This document shows, piece by piece, positions 26,067 to 33,881 of a stretch of DNA of 64,000 bases (position 1 is its first letter; every line of letters starts with the position of its first letter). Below the pieces are notes generated by a model, which made no database searches, was not told the DNA's origin, and worked only from the letters and a program-made list of their open reading frames with translations. Source of the DNA: G016234445 sp964438865 (lineage in GTDB: Bacteria; Chloroflexota; Dehalococcoidia; Tepidiformales; Tepidiformaceae); assembly GCA_964438865.1 (NCBI GenBank), contig CAYTMI010000007.1, positions 133,813 through 197,812 on the forward strand, written 5' to 3'. Position numbers and translations under genes: made by a program.

Positions 26067-26969
26067 ATGGGGAGCACGACGGCCATCGCCCAGGAGTTCG
26101 GACCGACCCGCGGGGGGTCGCGGGTAAGGGACTCGCTCTTTCTGACGACGGTCGTCGAGACGGTGCGGAACCCGATGGGGGCGGTTGGGCTTGGGATCGT
26201 GGCGACGCTGCTGGTGGTGGGGTTCGCGGCGCCACTGCTCGCGCCGTATGACCCGGTGCAGCAGATCAGGGGGCACCGCCTGGAAGGACCTTCGGCCGAG
26301 TTCTGGTTCGGCACGGACGAATTCAGCCGGGACATCTTCAGCCGGACGGTGTACGGGTTGCGGGCGTCGTTGCTGGTCAGCATCTTCGCGGTGGGGTCGT
26401 TCGGCATCCTGGGGACGATCGCGGGGTTCGCGGCCGGCTACTTCCGGGGGGCACTGGACACGATCGTGATGCGGGTGGTGGACAGCATGCTGGCGTTCCC
26501 GGGGCTGCTCCTGGCGATCGCGATCCTGGCGGCGCTCGGAGCCGGGATCGAGAATGTGGCGCTTGCGATCGGGGTGGGGTCGTTTCCGAGGTTCGCCCGG
26601 CTCGGACGGGCGCAGATGCTTTCGGAAAGCAGCCGGGACTACGTGCTGGCTGCGCGCGTCACCGGGGCGGGCGAGATGCGGATCATGTTCCGGCACGTGG
26701 CGATCAACGCCCTGCCACCGCTACTGGTGCAGGCGGCGCTAGCAATGGCAGGGGCGGTGCTGATCGAGGCGAGCCTGGGGTACCTCGGCCTGGGAACGGA
26801 ACCGCCGCAGCCGTCGCTTGGGAACCTGATTAACGGCGCTCGCGCCCACCTGGACCGGTGGACGTACTTCGCACTGCCGGGAACAGTGCTGGCGCTGTTC
26901 CTTGTCGGCCTCAACCTGGTGGCTGATGCGACCAACGAGGCCATGGACCCCCATCGAAGGAGACGCTGA
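26067..26969 (+). CDS. ABC transporter permease, DppC type
   Basis: A 300-residue permease with the DppC layout: an N-terminal membrane segment followed by APYDPVQQIRGHRLEGPS and FWFGTDEFSRDIFSRTVYG, the typical DppC motif. The ATPase-contact loop is in DYVLAARVTGAGEMRIMFRHV. The ATG at 26067 starts one base after the stop of the DppB-type gene. No oppD/oppF-type ATPase follows; the next gene, six bases on, is a CoA-transferase. Confidence 0.92.
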   Translation: MGSTTAIAQEFGPTRGGSRVRDSLFLTTVVETVRNPMGAVGLGIVATLLVVGFAAPLLAPYDPVQQIRGHRLEGPSAEFWFGTDEFSRDIFSRTVYGLRASLLVSIFAVGSFGILGTIAGFAAGYFRGALDTIVMRVVDSMLAFPGLLLAIAILAALGAGIENVALAIGVGSFPRFARLGRAQMLSESSRDYVLAARVTGAGEMRIMFRHVAINALPPLLVQAALAMAGAVLIEASLGYLGLGTEPPQPSLGNLINGARAHLDRWTYFALPGTVLALFLVGLNLVADATNEAMDPHRRRR

Positions 26970-26974
26970 AAGCT

Positions 26975-28249
26975 ATGACCGGCCCATTCCAAGGGTTGAA
27001 GGTCCTGGAGCTTGGCCGGTTCATCGCCGTCCCGCTGTGTGGACAGATGCTTGCCGAAGGAGACGCCGACGTCATCAAGGTCGAGGACCTGGACGGGGAC
27101 CAGACGCGGCACAACGGCCCGATTCTGCCGTTCGAGGGCCGCCAGTTCTTCAACAAGAACCGCGGCAAGCGCTCGCTCTCCGTGAAGATCACGGATCCCG
27201 AGGTGCTGGCGGCGATCCAGCAGTTAGCGGCGCAGGCGGACATTGTCCTCGCGAACTTCAGGCCGGGTATCTCCGAGAAGTTGGGGCTTGACTACGCCAC
27301 GGTAAGCCGCTCGAACCCGAAGGTGATCTACGGCGAGAACACGGCCTATGGGCTTGAAGGGCCGATGGCCCAACTTGCGGGCATGGACATCGTCCTGCAG
27401 GGGCTCACGGGCCTGGCTCACATGTCGGAGGCCGGCCCGGAACCGCTGGTGAACCCGATCATCGACCACGCGGCGGCGATGTTGATGGCCTGGGGGGTTT
27501 CGACGGCGCTTTACCACCGGGAGCGCACGGGGAGAGGGCAGCGCCTGAACGTCGCGCTGATGCACGCCGCGATGTTCCTGGAGAACAACCAGCTCACGCA
27601 TGTGGACGCCATCGACGGGTGGCGGGCGGATTTCGTGGCATACCTGAAGCAGGCGTTCGCCGAGGGGAAGACGTGGAGCGAGGTCATCGAGGAACGCGAG
27701 AAGCGGTTGCCGCACAAGGTGATGCGGGCCTACTACGGGTTCTTCGCGACCCAGGACGGGGCCGTCGGGATCGCCTGCAACGCGCGCACGTTGCGGCTCA
27801 AGCTGATAGATGTGCTCGGGATCGACGACAGGTGGACGACGGAATCTGGCTGGCTTCCCGAGGACGCGCATGCCCACGAAGAGTTCGTGCACGAGCAGGT
27901 GGCGGCTGCCTTCCGGGGAGCACCCACGAGTCACTGGATGATCGAGTTCGAGAGGCGGGGCCTCCCCATTGGCCGGGTGCGGCATTCGGACGAACTGTTC
28001 TTCGACGAGCAGGTGGCTGCGAATGAGTTCCTCACTCGAGTGGAACACGAGGTGCTCGGCAGCCTGACTGTCGTGGCGCCGCCGATCAAGCTTTCGGACT
28101 CGCCAATGGCGGTGCGGCCGCCAGTGCCGCTCGGGAAGAACTCCCGGGACGCTCTGCTTGAGGCGGGGCTGACCGATGCGAAAATCGACGGGCTGTTCGC
28201 TCGTGGCGTCGTTCGACAGGTTGAAGAGACTGCGGAGGATCTGCCATGA
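26975..28249 (+). CDS. Class III CoA-transferase (CaiB/BaiF family)
   Basis: A 424-residue CaiB/BaiF protein. It opens GLKVLELGRFIAVPLCGQMLAEGDADVIKVE and has NKNRGKRSLSVKI and ADIVLANFRPG. NPIIDHAAAMLMAWG carries the position of the catalytic Asp, and RRGLPIGRVRHS lies near the end. It probably activates an imported acid with CoA. It follows the importer genes closely and overlaps the next gene by 4 bases (ATGA), so import and activation are encoded together. Confidence 0.9.
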   Translation: MTGPFQGLKVLELGRFIAVPLCGQMLAEGDADVIKVEDLDGDQTRHNGPILPFEGRQFFNKNRGKRSLSVKITDPEVLAAIQQLAAQADIVLANFRPGISEKLGLDYATVSRSNPKVIYGENTAYGLEGPMAQLAGMDIVLQGLTGLAHMSEAGPEPLVNPIIDHAAAMLMAWGVSTALYHRERTGRGQRLNVALMHAAMFLENNQLTHVDAIDGWRADFVAYLKQAFAEGKTWSEVIEEREKRLPHKVMRAYYGFFATQDGAVGIACNARTLRLKLIDVLGIDDRWTTESGWLPEDAHAHEEFVHEQVAAAFRGAPTSHWMIEFERRGLPIGRVRHSDELFFDEQVAANEFLTRVEHEVLGSLTVVAPPIKLSDSPMAVRPPVPLGKNSRDALLEAGLTDAKIDGLFARGVVRQVEETAEDLP

Positions 28250-29274
28250 GCAGGAGTGCCCTGGTCGTCGGCGGGACGGGACCGACGGGCGTGCACATCG
28301 TCCGCTTCCTGGTCGATTCAGGGTTCGAAGTCTCGGTCTTCAACAGTGGGCGCCACGACTCCGGCGCGGGGTTCCCGGGGGGAGTGGAACGTCTCTATGG
28401 CGATGCCCGGGATGAGGAGAGCTTCAGCGCGGCGGTCGCGGGGCGGACGTGGGACGTGACCATCTGCAGCTACGGCCGTTTGCGCATGCTGGCCGGCGAG
28501 ATGGCGGGGAAGACCGGGCGCCTGGTCGGCGTGACGGGGCAGCCGGTGTACCGCGGGGCAGCCCGGCGAACACCGGACGGTGGGCTGAGTCTCCCGGTGC
28601 CGGAGTGGGCTCCACGCCAGAATGACCAGGCCGGCTACACCGGGAAAGTGGCCGAGGGAGAGGATCAGCTGTTTGAACGGCACGGCCGGCGGGAGTTCGA
28701 GGCGGTGGTTGTCCGGTACCCGGGGGTCTATGGGCCTCGGGCGCCGATGAACCATGAGTGGGCGGTGGTGAAGCGCGTCGTCGATCGACGTCCCTTCATG
28801 CTCATGCCACACGACGGGATGTCTTACTTCCAGCGCGGGTATTCGGAGAATGTGGCGTGGCTCGTATTCCTGGCGGCAACGAGGCCCGAAGCGGCGGGCG
28901 AGGCGTTCAATTCGGGGGACGAGCGGGTCCTGAGCGCCCGGAAGGTCGCGGAGCTGATCGTCGAGGAGCTCGGGTCAGACATGGAGCTGGTGGGCATCCC
29001 GGCAGACTTCGTTTCGGGCGTCTTCCCGCTGGCTGAGAAGGCTCCGCTTATCCTCGACATGTCGAAGGCCCGGACTTTGCTCGGATACCGAGACCGCGTG
29101 GATGTCGAGACGGCGACGCGCCTGACTGCCCGGTGGCTCCGCGAGCACCCGCCGCAAGAGGGCGAGATCAGCGGGGCCGCTGGCAGGTTCGACTACGAGG
29201 AAGAAGACCGAATCGCGGCACTCTGGGCCAGCGCCCGGCGCGACCTGGCCATGGCCCGCACAGGGGAGAAGTGA
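28246..29274 (+). CDS. NAD-dependent epimerase/dehydratase-like protein (extended SDR)
   Basis: A 342-residue extended short-chain dehydrogenase. The nucleotide-binding motif is GGTGPTGVHIVRFL at the N-terminus. A YTGKV motif after 120 residues supplies Tyr and Lys in YxxxK spacing. VRYPGVYGPRAPMNHEW is a typical epimerase substrate-region element. Its substrate is unknown. It lies between the CoA-transferase and the acyl-CoA dehydrogenase, so a role on a CoA-linked or sugar-like intermediate is possible. Confidence 0.78.
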   Translation: MSRSALVVGGTGPTGVHIVRFLVDSGFEVSVFNSGRHDSGAGFPGGVERLYGDARDEESFSAAVAGRTWDVTICSYGRLRMLAGEMAGKTGRLVGVTGQPVYRGAARRTPDGGLSLPVPEWAPRQNDQAGYTGKVAEGEDQLFERHGRREFEAVVVRYPGVYGPRAPMNHEWAVVKRVVDRRPFMLMPHDGMSYFQRGYSENVAWLVFLAATRPEAAGEAFNSGDERVLSARKVAELIVEELGSDMELVGIPADFVSGVFPLAEKAPLILDMSKARTLLGYRDRVDVETATRLTARWLREHPPQEGEISGAAGRFDYEEEDRIAALWASARRDLAMARTGEK

Positions 29275-29281
29275 GGCAGGG

Positions 29282-30463
29282 ATGGACTTCAAGTTCACGG
29301 ACGAGCACGAGAAGTTCAGGGCTGAAGTGCGAGGGTTCCTGGCCCGGACACTGACTCCGGCCTTCTGGGAACGCCACCGGAAGAAGGGTGGGGGAAGCTC
29401 ATCACCGGAGTTCAGCCGCGCTGCCGGCCGGGCGGGGATGCTGGCCATCGCGTGGCCAAAGGAGTACGGGGGGCAGGGCAAGGGGTTCTTCGAGCAGTCG
29501 ATCTACATGGAGGAGATGACCCTGGCCGGGGCGCCGATGGAGCATCACCGGCGGGCGGTGCAGCAGGTCGGACCGTCGATCATGCTGTTCGGCACTGAGG
29601 AGCAGAAACTCGATTACCTTCCCCGCGTGGCTTCCGGGGAGATCTCGTTCGCGATGGGGCTTTCGGAGCCAGATGCGGGCTCGGACCTTGCGTCGGCATC
29701 GACGATGGCGGTCAGAGATGGAGACGATTGGCTGGTTACTGGCAGGAAGCGGTTCACGAGCGGCGCCCACTTTTCGGATTTCCTCTGGACGGTGACGCGG
29801 ACGGACCCGAACGCACCAAAGCACCGGGGGATCTCGATGCTCATCGTCCCGCTGGATGCGCCGGGGGTGCGGGTTGAGCCCTTGATCGACCTGCAGGGAC
29901 GACACCACTTCAACGAGGTGATCCTGGAGAACGTGAGGGTGCCAGCCAAGAACCTCGTGGGCGAGGAGAACCGGGGATGGTACGTCAACGCGGCGACGCT
30001 CGATTTCGAACGCTCTGGCATCGCCCGGTACGCGTTCCTCCGGCGAACACTTGACCGTGCGATAGGGGAAGCGAGGGCTGTGGCAGCCGAATCGCCAGGG
30101 GGCCAGCTTTCGTCTCCCGCGAGGGAGCGCATGGCCGCGGCCGCGATCCGCGCGGAGGTCGGGAGACTGCTGTCCCACAGGGTGACGGGCCTCCAGGCCG
30201 CGGGGGGGCTGCCGAACTATGAGGTGTCGATCGCCAAGCTAACGGTGACCGAGACGATCCAGCAGACGACGAACGCGGCGGTCCACCTCAGCGGGATGCA
30301 CGGGCTGCTGGCTGAGGAAGGCCAGAGGGACGCGGAAGACTCCCCAGACATGGCGTGGGGGTCCCTCTACCTGGACTCCGTGCGTCACACCATCGGCCAG
30401 GGGGCGGCGGAGATCCAGCGCAACGTTGTTGCGACGCGCGGGCTGGGGCTGCCCCGGGGATAG
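29282..30463 (+). CDS. Acyl-CoA dehydrogenase
   Basis: A 393-residue acyl-CoA dehydrogenase with the helical N-terminal domain and FAMGLSEPDAGSDLASASTMAV. WLVTGRKRFTSGAHFSDFLWTVTRTD forms the FAD-contact block. The C-terminal part ends GQGAAEIQRNVVATRGLGLPRG, matching the enzyme at 17453-18592. The two share a subfamily, so they may act on related substrates or form a heteromer as in steroid-type FadE enzymes. It is the last gene of the rightward operon. Confidence 0.9.
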   Translation: MDFKFTDEHEKFRAEVRGFLARTLTPAFWERHRKKGGGSSSPEFSRAAGRAGMLAIAWPKEYGGQGKGFFEQSIYMEEMTLAGAPMEHHRRAVQQVGPSIMLFGTEEQKLDYLPRVASGEISFAMGLSEPDAGSDLASASTMAVRDGDDWLVTGRKRFTSGAHFSDFLWTVTRTDPNAPKHRGISMLIVPLDAPGVRVEPLIDLQGRHHFNEVILENVRVPAKNLVGEENRGWYVNAATLDFERSGIARYAFLRRTLDRAIGEARAVAAESPGGQLSSPARERMAAAAIRAEVGRLLSHRVTGLQAAGGLPNYEVSIAKLTVTETIQQTTNAAVHLSGMHGLLAEEGQRDAEDSPDMAWGSLYLDSVRHTIGQGAAEIQRNVVATRGLGLPRG

Positions 30464-30505
30464 CGTGGTTGAAGGGGGAGGCCCCCCAGGCCCGGGCGAG
30501 GGGCG

Positions 30506-31807
30506 TCACCTTGCCTTGGGGCCTGCCACGCCGCCGCCGGTCAACCTGTCGACTTCGCCAGGCGAGATGCCTACTTCGGTCAGCACCTCGGCGGTGTGAG
30601 CGCCGAGAACCGGGGAGCTTCGCCGCACGCGAGGCGGAGTCCGGCTCATACGGATGGGCGGGGCGAACGTCTTGTAGGGCCCGAGAAGCTCGTGCTCGAG
30701 CTCAATGACGTAGCCGTTCGCGAGCACCTGTGGGTCGTTGAGGACGTCGGGCGGGAAGTTAAAGGGGCCGCACGGCACCCCCCCGGCCCGCAGCGCCTCG
30801 ATCCATTCAGCCGTCGTCCTGGTACGGAAGAGGTCTTCGGCCTGCCGGATGAGCAGGGTAATCGCGTCATAGGCCGCGGGGGCGCCAAGCTCGAAACCCG
30901 GCTGCGTCCGGGGGTCTGCCAGGCCGGTGACGGCGCGGAAGCGCGCGTGCGTCGCCTGGCTCAGGCAGCCGACGGAGAGGAAGCCGCTCTTCGTGCGGTA
31001 GTGGCGGAAGTAGATGTTCCCATAGGCGCCGCCCTGGTAGTTGCGGTCCCAGATGGCCCGCTGCTGTTCGTAATTCGCCCCGGCAGCCACGGCCTCGGCG
31101 AGTTCCCGGCGCCAGCGGACCTCCACGTCGGGGTCGGTGGCGCCGAACCAGTTGACGAGCGGGCTGGCCTGGGCGAGCGAGGTCGCGAGGAGGGAGGCCT
31201 CGATCCGCTGGCCTTCGCCGGTGAGGGTCCGGTGATACAGCGCGGTCGCCACAGCGAATGCGGAGAGGAAGCCGGTCCCGATATCGGCGTAGGCGGGACG
31301 GATGGTCCCGGGGGCGTCGCCATTCGAGCGGGCGGTGACGGCCCCGATCCCGGAGATGCCCTGGACGACGACATCATAGCCACCGTCGCCGCCCATGGGG
31401 CCGAGCATCCCGACGGGTACGTTCTCCAGGTAGATGATGGCGGGGTTGAGCGCCTGGACGTCGTCGTAGCGGAGTCGGTATCGCGGGAGATCCGTCGGCT
31501 TGAGCGAGATAAGGAGGACGTCGGCCCACCTCAGGAGCGCCTCCATCGCTGGCCGTGCCTGGGCGCTGGTGATGTCGAGGCAGACGCTCCGTTTGCCGCG
31601 GTTGAAGATGGTGAAGGACTTCCCTTCGGCGGGAAGGATCGGCTGCTGGGTGTAGCGAAGGGCGTCGCCCTCTGGTGGCTCGACCTTGACGACGTCCGCT
31701 CCCATGTCGGCGAGCAGGAGGCCGCACATGGGGATGGCGATGACCTGCGCGATTTCGAGGACCTTGAGCCCTTCGAACGCCCCGGGCTGCGGCTGCGGCG
31801 CGGTCAT
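30506..31807 (-). CDS. Class III CoA-transferase (CaiB/BaiF family)
   Basis: A 433-residue CaiB/BaiF protein. It opens FEGLKVLEIAQVIAIPMCGLLLADMGADVVKVEPPEG, then has NRGKRSVCLDI and a PAYADIGTGFLSA block with the usual Asp. GGVPCGPFNFPPDVL comes near the C-terminus. ATG 31807 overlaps the end of the truncated amidohydrolase fragment (31804) by 4 bases, suggesting the two were once a coupled operon. It converges on the acyl-CoA dehydrogenase gene to its left. Confidence 0.9.
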   Translation of the reverse strand: MTAPQPQPGAFEGLKVLEIAQVIAIPMCGLLLADMGADVVKVEPPEGDALRYTQQPILPAEGKSFTIFNRGKRSVCLDITSAQARPAMEALLRWADVLLISLKPTDLPRYRLRYDDVQALNPAIIYLENVPVGMLGPMGGDGGYDVVVQGISGIGAVTARSNGDAPGTIRPAYADIGTGFLSAFAVATALYHRTLTGEGQRIEASLLATSLAQASPLVNWFGATDPDVEVRWRRELAEAVAAGANYEQQRAIWDRNYQGGAYGNIYFRHYRTKSGFLSVGCLSQATHARFRAVTGLADPRTQPGFELGAPAAYDAITLLIRQAEDLFRTRTTAEWIEALRAGGVPCGPFNFPPDVLNDPQVLANGYVIELEHELLGPYKTFAPPIRMSRTPPRVRRSSPVLGAHTAEVLTEVGISPGEVDRLTGGGVAGPKAR

Positions 31808-32082
31808 GAGAGGTCGGCCTCCCACCCGTAGGCGCGTTGAGCATTTTCCGCGAAGAACGGGGCGATGGCGTCCGCACGTAGCCCAAGTTCGTCGATCTCG
31901 GACCGTGCCCGCTGCCATCCGATGGTCGGGAACTCAGTCCCGAACATCATCTTTTCCTTCCCCCGGGTGTTGATGAACTGGACGAACTCCGGTGGCCAGT
32001 AGCGTGGCGCCACGGAGGTGCAGGCCATGTAGACGTTCTCCCAGTGGGCGATCACGGACCCGGAATCTGCTAACGCGCGTAC
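31804..32082 (-). pseudogene. Amidohydrolase (Amidohydro_2 family), C-terminal remnant
   Basis: The frame is open from 32082 to the stop at 31804 and encodes only the last ~85-90 residues of an amidohydrolase. Visible blocks are HWENVYMACTSVAPRYWPPEF, TRGKEKMMFGTEFPTI and a C-terminal FFAENAQRAYGW, which normally close a TIM-barrel metal hydrolase of the ACMS decarboxylase group. The N-terminal three quarters, with the metal ligands, are missing. An in-frame TGA at 32083-32085 and the tRNA-Val 3' end at 32096 lie just upstream. The truncation therefore sits next to a tRNA 3' end, a usual integration site. Confidence 0.75.
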
Positions 32083-32095
32083 TCACGTGTGTAGA

Positions 32096-32172
32096 TGGTG
32101 GGCGATACTGGATTCGAACCAGTGACCTCTGCGATGTCAACGCAGCGCTCTAACCAACTGAGCTAACCGCCC
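32096..32172 (-). tRNA. tRNA-Val(GAC)
   Basis: The complement folds as a standard cloverleaf. The acceptor stem is GGGCGGT with ATCGCCC, with one G-U pair. The D arm carries GCTCAGTTGGTTAGAGC. The anticodon stem CTGCG/CGCAG encloses loop TTGACAT (anticodon GAC), and the T loop is GTTCGAATCC. Discriminator A is followed by an encoded CCA at 32096-32098. Confidence 0.95.
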
Positions 32173-32234
32173 ACGAAGGACTTCTTACGATAGCGGAGCC
32201 CCCGCTTGCCGCCAATTGCCGGGGACGGGGGGAC

Positions 32235-32308
32235 TGGAGCGGGCGAAGGGAATCGAACCCTCGTCTCAACCTTGGGAAGGTCGCGTTCTGCCATTGAACC
32301 ACACCCGC
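32235..32308 (-). tRNA. tRNA-Gly(CCC)
   Basis: The acceptor stem is GCGGGTG with CGCCCGC. The D arm is GGTTCAATGGCAGAAC. The anticodon stem CGACC/GGTTG encloses loop TTCCCAA (anticodon CCC), and the T loop is GTTCGATTC. T at position 73 is followed by an encoded CCA at 32235-32237. It lies 62 bases upstream of tRNA-Val and in the same direction, so the two may be cotranscribed. Confidence 0.93.
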
Positions 32309-32374
32309 CGGCAGGAAACCGATTGTAGCATGCGGTCCGGTTTGGGTTCACGAAAACGTCGCGGGTGGGCTAGC

Positions 32375-32866
32375 TCAGTTCGAGGTCGACGCCGGGGCTC
32401 GATCGATCCGGTAGACCGGATGCCGCGGCGCAGTAGCAGCGAACTCCGCGAGGTCGGAGTCAACTGGGACGCCGAGGAAATGCCGGCCACCGACCGCCCG
32501 CCGGGCCCAGCTCTTGATGATGGGCGCCCGCTCTTCGACCGGGACTTCGACGAGAAGGATCGGGATTCTCCGGCGGCGGCGGACAATGGCCGCGTGCCCG
32601 CCACTGGCCCGGACGTTGAGCAGCCATTCGGAATCGGAGCCAAGCATGGAGACCAGGTACTCGGCGGCGAGGTGTTCGGCGACCAGCACTACCGTGCGCC
32701 GCGGCACGCCCGAACGCCGGCCCGGGACTTCGATGGCGATCTGATGGAACGTCGGGGAGAGGCCCGTCGAAGCCCAGCCACGCACGATCCGGTTCAGGAA
32801 CCGGCCCCACCAGTTGGGGCGACCGTTGCTATAAGCGAGGCCTTCCAGCCGTTCCAGTATCGTCAC
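32375..32866 (-). CDS. Nitroreductase/deazaflavin-type (Ddn-like) oxidoreductase
   Basis: A 163-residue split-barrel protein of the F420-dependent nitroreductase (Ddn, formerly DUF385) group. The conserved run is IAIEVPGRRSGVPRRTVVLV, followed by YLVSMLGSDSEWLLNVRASGG, which lines the cofactor site in relatives. RHFLGVPVDSDLAEF completes the family pattern. It could use F420 or flavin; the substrate is not visible. The gene has no operon partner. Confidence 0.8.
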   Translation of the reverse strand: MTILERLEGLAYSNGRPNWWGRFLNRIVRGWASTGLSPTFHQIAIEVPGRRSGVPRRTVVLVAEHLAAEYLVSMLGSDSEWLLNVRASGGHAAIVRRRRRIPILLVEVPVEERAPIIKSWARRAVGGRHFLGVPVDSDLAEFAATAPRHPVYRIDRAPASTSN

Positions 32867-32928
32867 TCGCCGATCCTACCGCGGACGTGCTTCACCTGTC
32901 GCGACCACCGCGGTCGCTCGGAAAGCCA

Positions 32929-32960
32929 AGAACCCGGCGGTGGCCAGACCGCCGGGTTCT
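32929..32960 (-). terminator. Strong hairpin, probable terminator of the GGDEF-like gene
   Basis: A perfect 13-base inverted repeat, AGAACCCGGCGGT and ACCGCCGGGTTCT with a 6-base loop, lies 40 bases after the stop of the leftward gene at 33001. On the minus strand it is followed by TGGCTTTCC, a modest T-rich tail. Confidence 0.7.
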
Positions 32961-33000
32961 AATACTCCAACAAGGAGCGGGGGCAGAGGACCTGCGTCAA

Positions 33001-33792
33001 TCAGGCGGCGGCGACGCTGTTCTGGGGGCCGCGCTCACGGTGGAGCGGGCTCGCGCCGCGGGAACGGTTCGCCAGGAGGTCGCGCTGTGACCGCCGGAGA
33101 AAGTCTCTTACCTGGAGTTCGCCTTCGTAGCCGGTGAACGAAACGACCGGGTAGAGCGTGTCGGCCAGGGAGTGGGGGATGCTGGAGGCTACGGCCGCGA
33201 AGACGTGGTCGGACTTCGCCGCAGCGGTGGCTTCGCGGTCGTCGAGCACGATGGCCGCGAAGATCGGCCCCTGGAGATGGGCGAGGAAGTCGCCGTCCTG
33301 GACGACGGGGCGAAGGGCCCGGGCGATGGTCTGGAGCATCTTCGGGTCGTCCTCGGTGCCCGGCTGGAGCCCGGCGATGTCGGTGAGGAGGAGGGAGAAC
33401 CCGCGGCCGTTGCGGACTGAACGCGTCATCTGGCGCCGGAGTTCAAAAACGAAATGGCGGCTGTTGGCGAGGCCCGTGGCCTCATCTTCGTAGAGGCGGC
33501 CGCGCATCCGTTCGATGGTGTGGTGGACGCGGCGGCCCTGGTCGGACTCTTCGTACCAGAACTGGATGTGGACCCCGGCGAAGAGCGCGGTGGAGAGCAG
33601 GAGCACCAGCCAGTTGCCGCTGGCGCCGGTGGTGACGATGGCCGTCAGCTGCACAGAGAAGATGATCAGCCAGAGGCTGAAGGTCGCCGGGCGCAGGAAA
33701 CGCATGACCGTGGGAGTCTGCACCGACCCGAGCGCTTTCTGGTCACTCGACGGGAAAAGAAAAATACTCAGGCCCGCTGGCTTGTTCACCAA
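33001..33792 (-). CDS. Membrane protein with degenerate GGDEF domain
   Basis: The N-terminal part has two hydrophobic segments (about residues 30-55 and 60-75) and a short coiled linker. The C-terminal domain starts YEDEATGLANSRHFVFELRRQM, the usual entry of a GGDEF diguanylate cyclase domain. The position of GGDEF instead reads LQGPIFAAIVL, and no substrate-binding Asn/Asp pattern is intact. It cannot be an ordinary cyclase and is more likely a c-di-GMP-pathway sensor or a structural partner. The start is TTG 33792 or GTG 33789; a shorter start at an internal ATG (residue 30) is possible. Confidence 0.65.
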   Translation of the reverse strand: MVNKPAGLSIFLFPSSDQKALGSVQTPTVMRFLRPATFSLWLIIFSVQLTAIVTTGASGNWLVLLLSTALFAGVHIQFWYEESDQGRRVHHTIERMRGRLYEDEATGLANSRHFVFELRRQMTRSVRNGRGFSLLLTDIAGLQPGTEDDPKMLQTIARALRPVVQDGDFLAHLQGPIFAAIVLDDREATAAAKSDHVFAAVASSIPHSLADTLYPVVSFTGYEGELQVRDFLRRSQRDLLANRSRGASPLHRERGPQNSVAAA

Positions 33793-33881
33793 TGTACCCC
33801 CGGCTCTCTGATCTGAAGTTCGGGCCGGGGGGCGAAGCCCAATAGGAGGCCTGTGTAACCTCTCTGTAAATCCTGCGGCGA

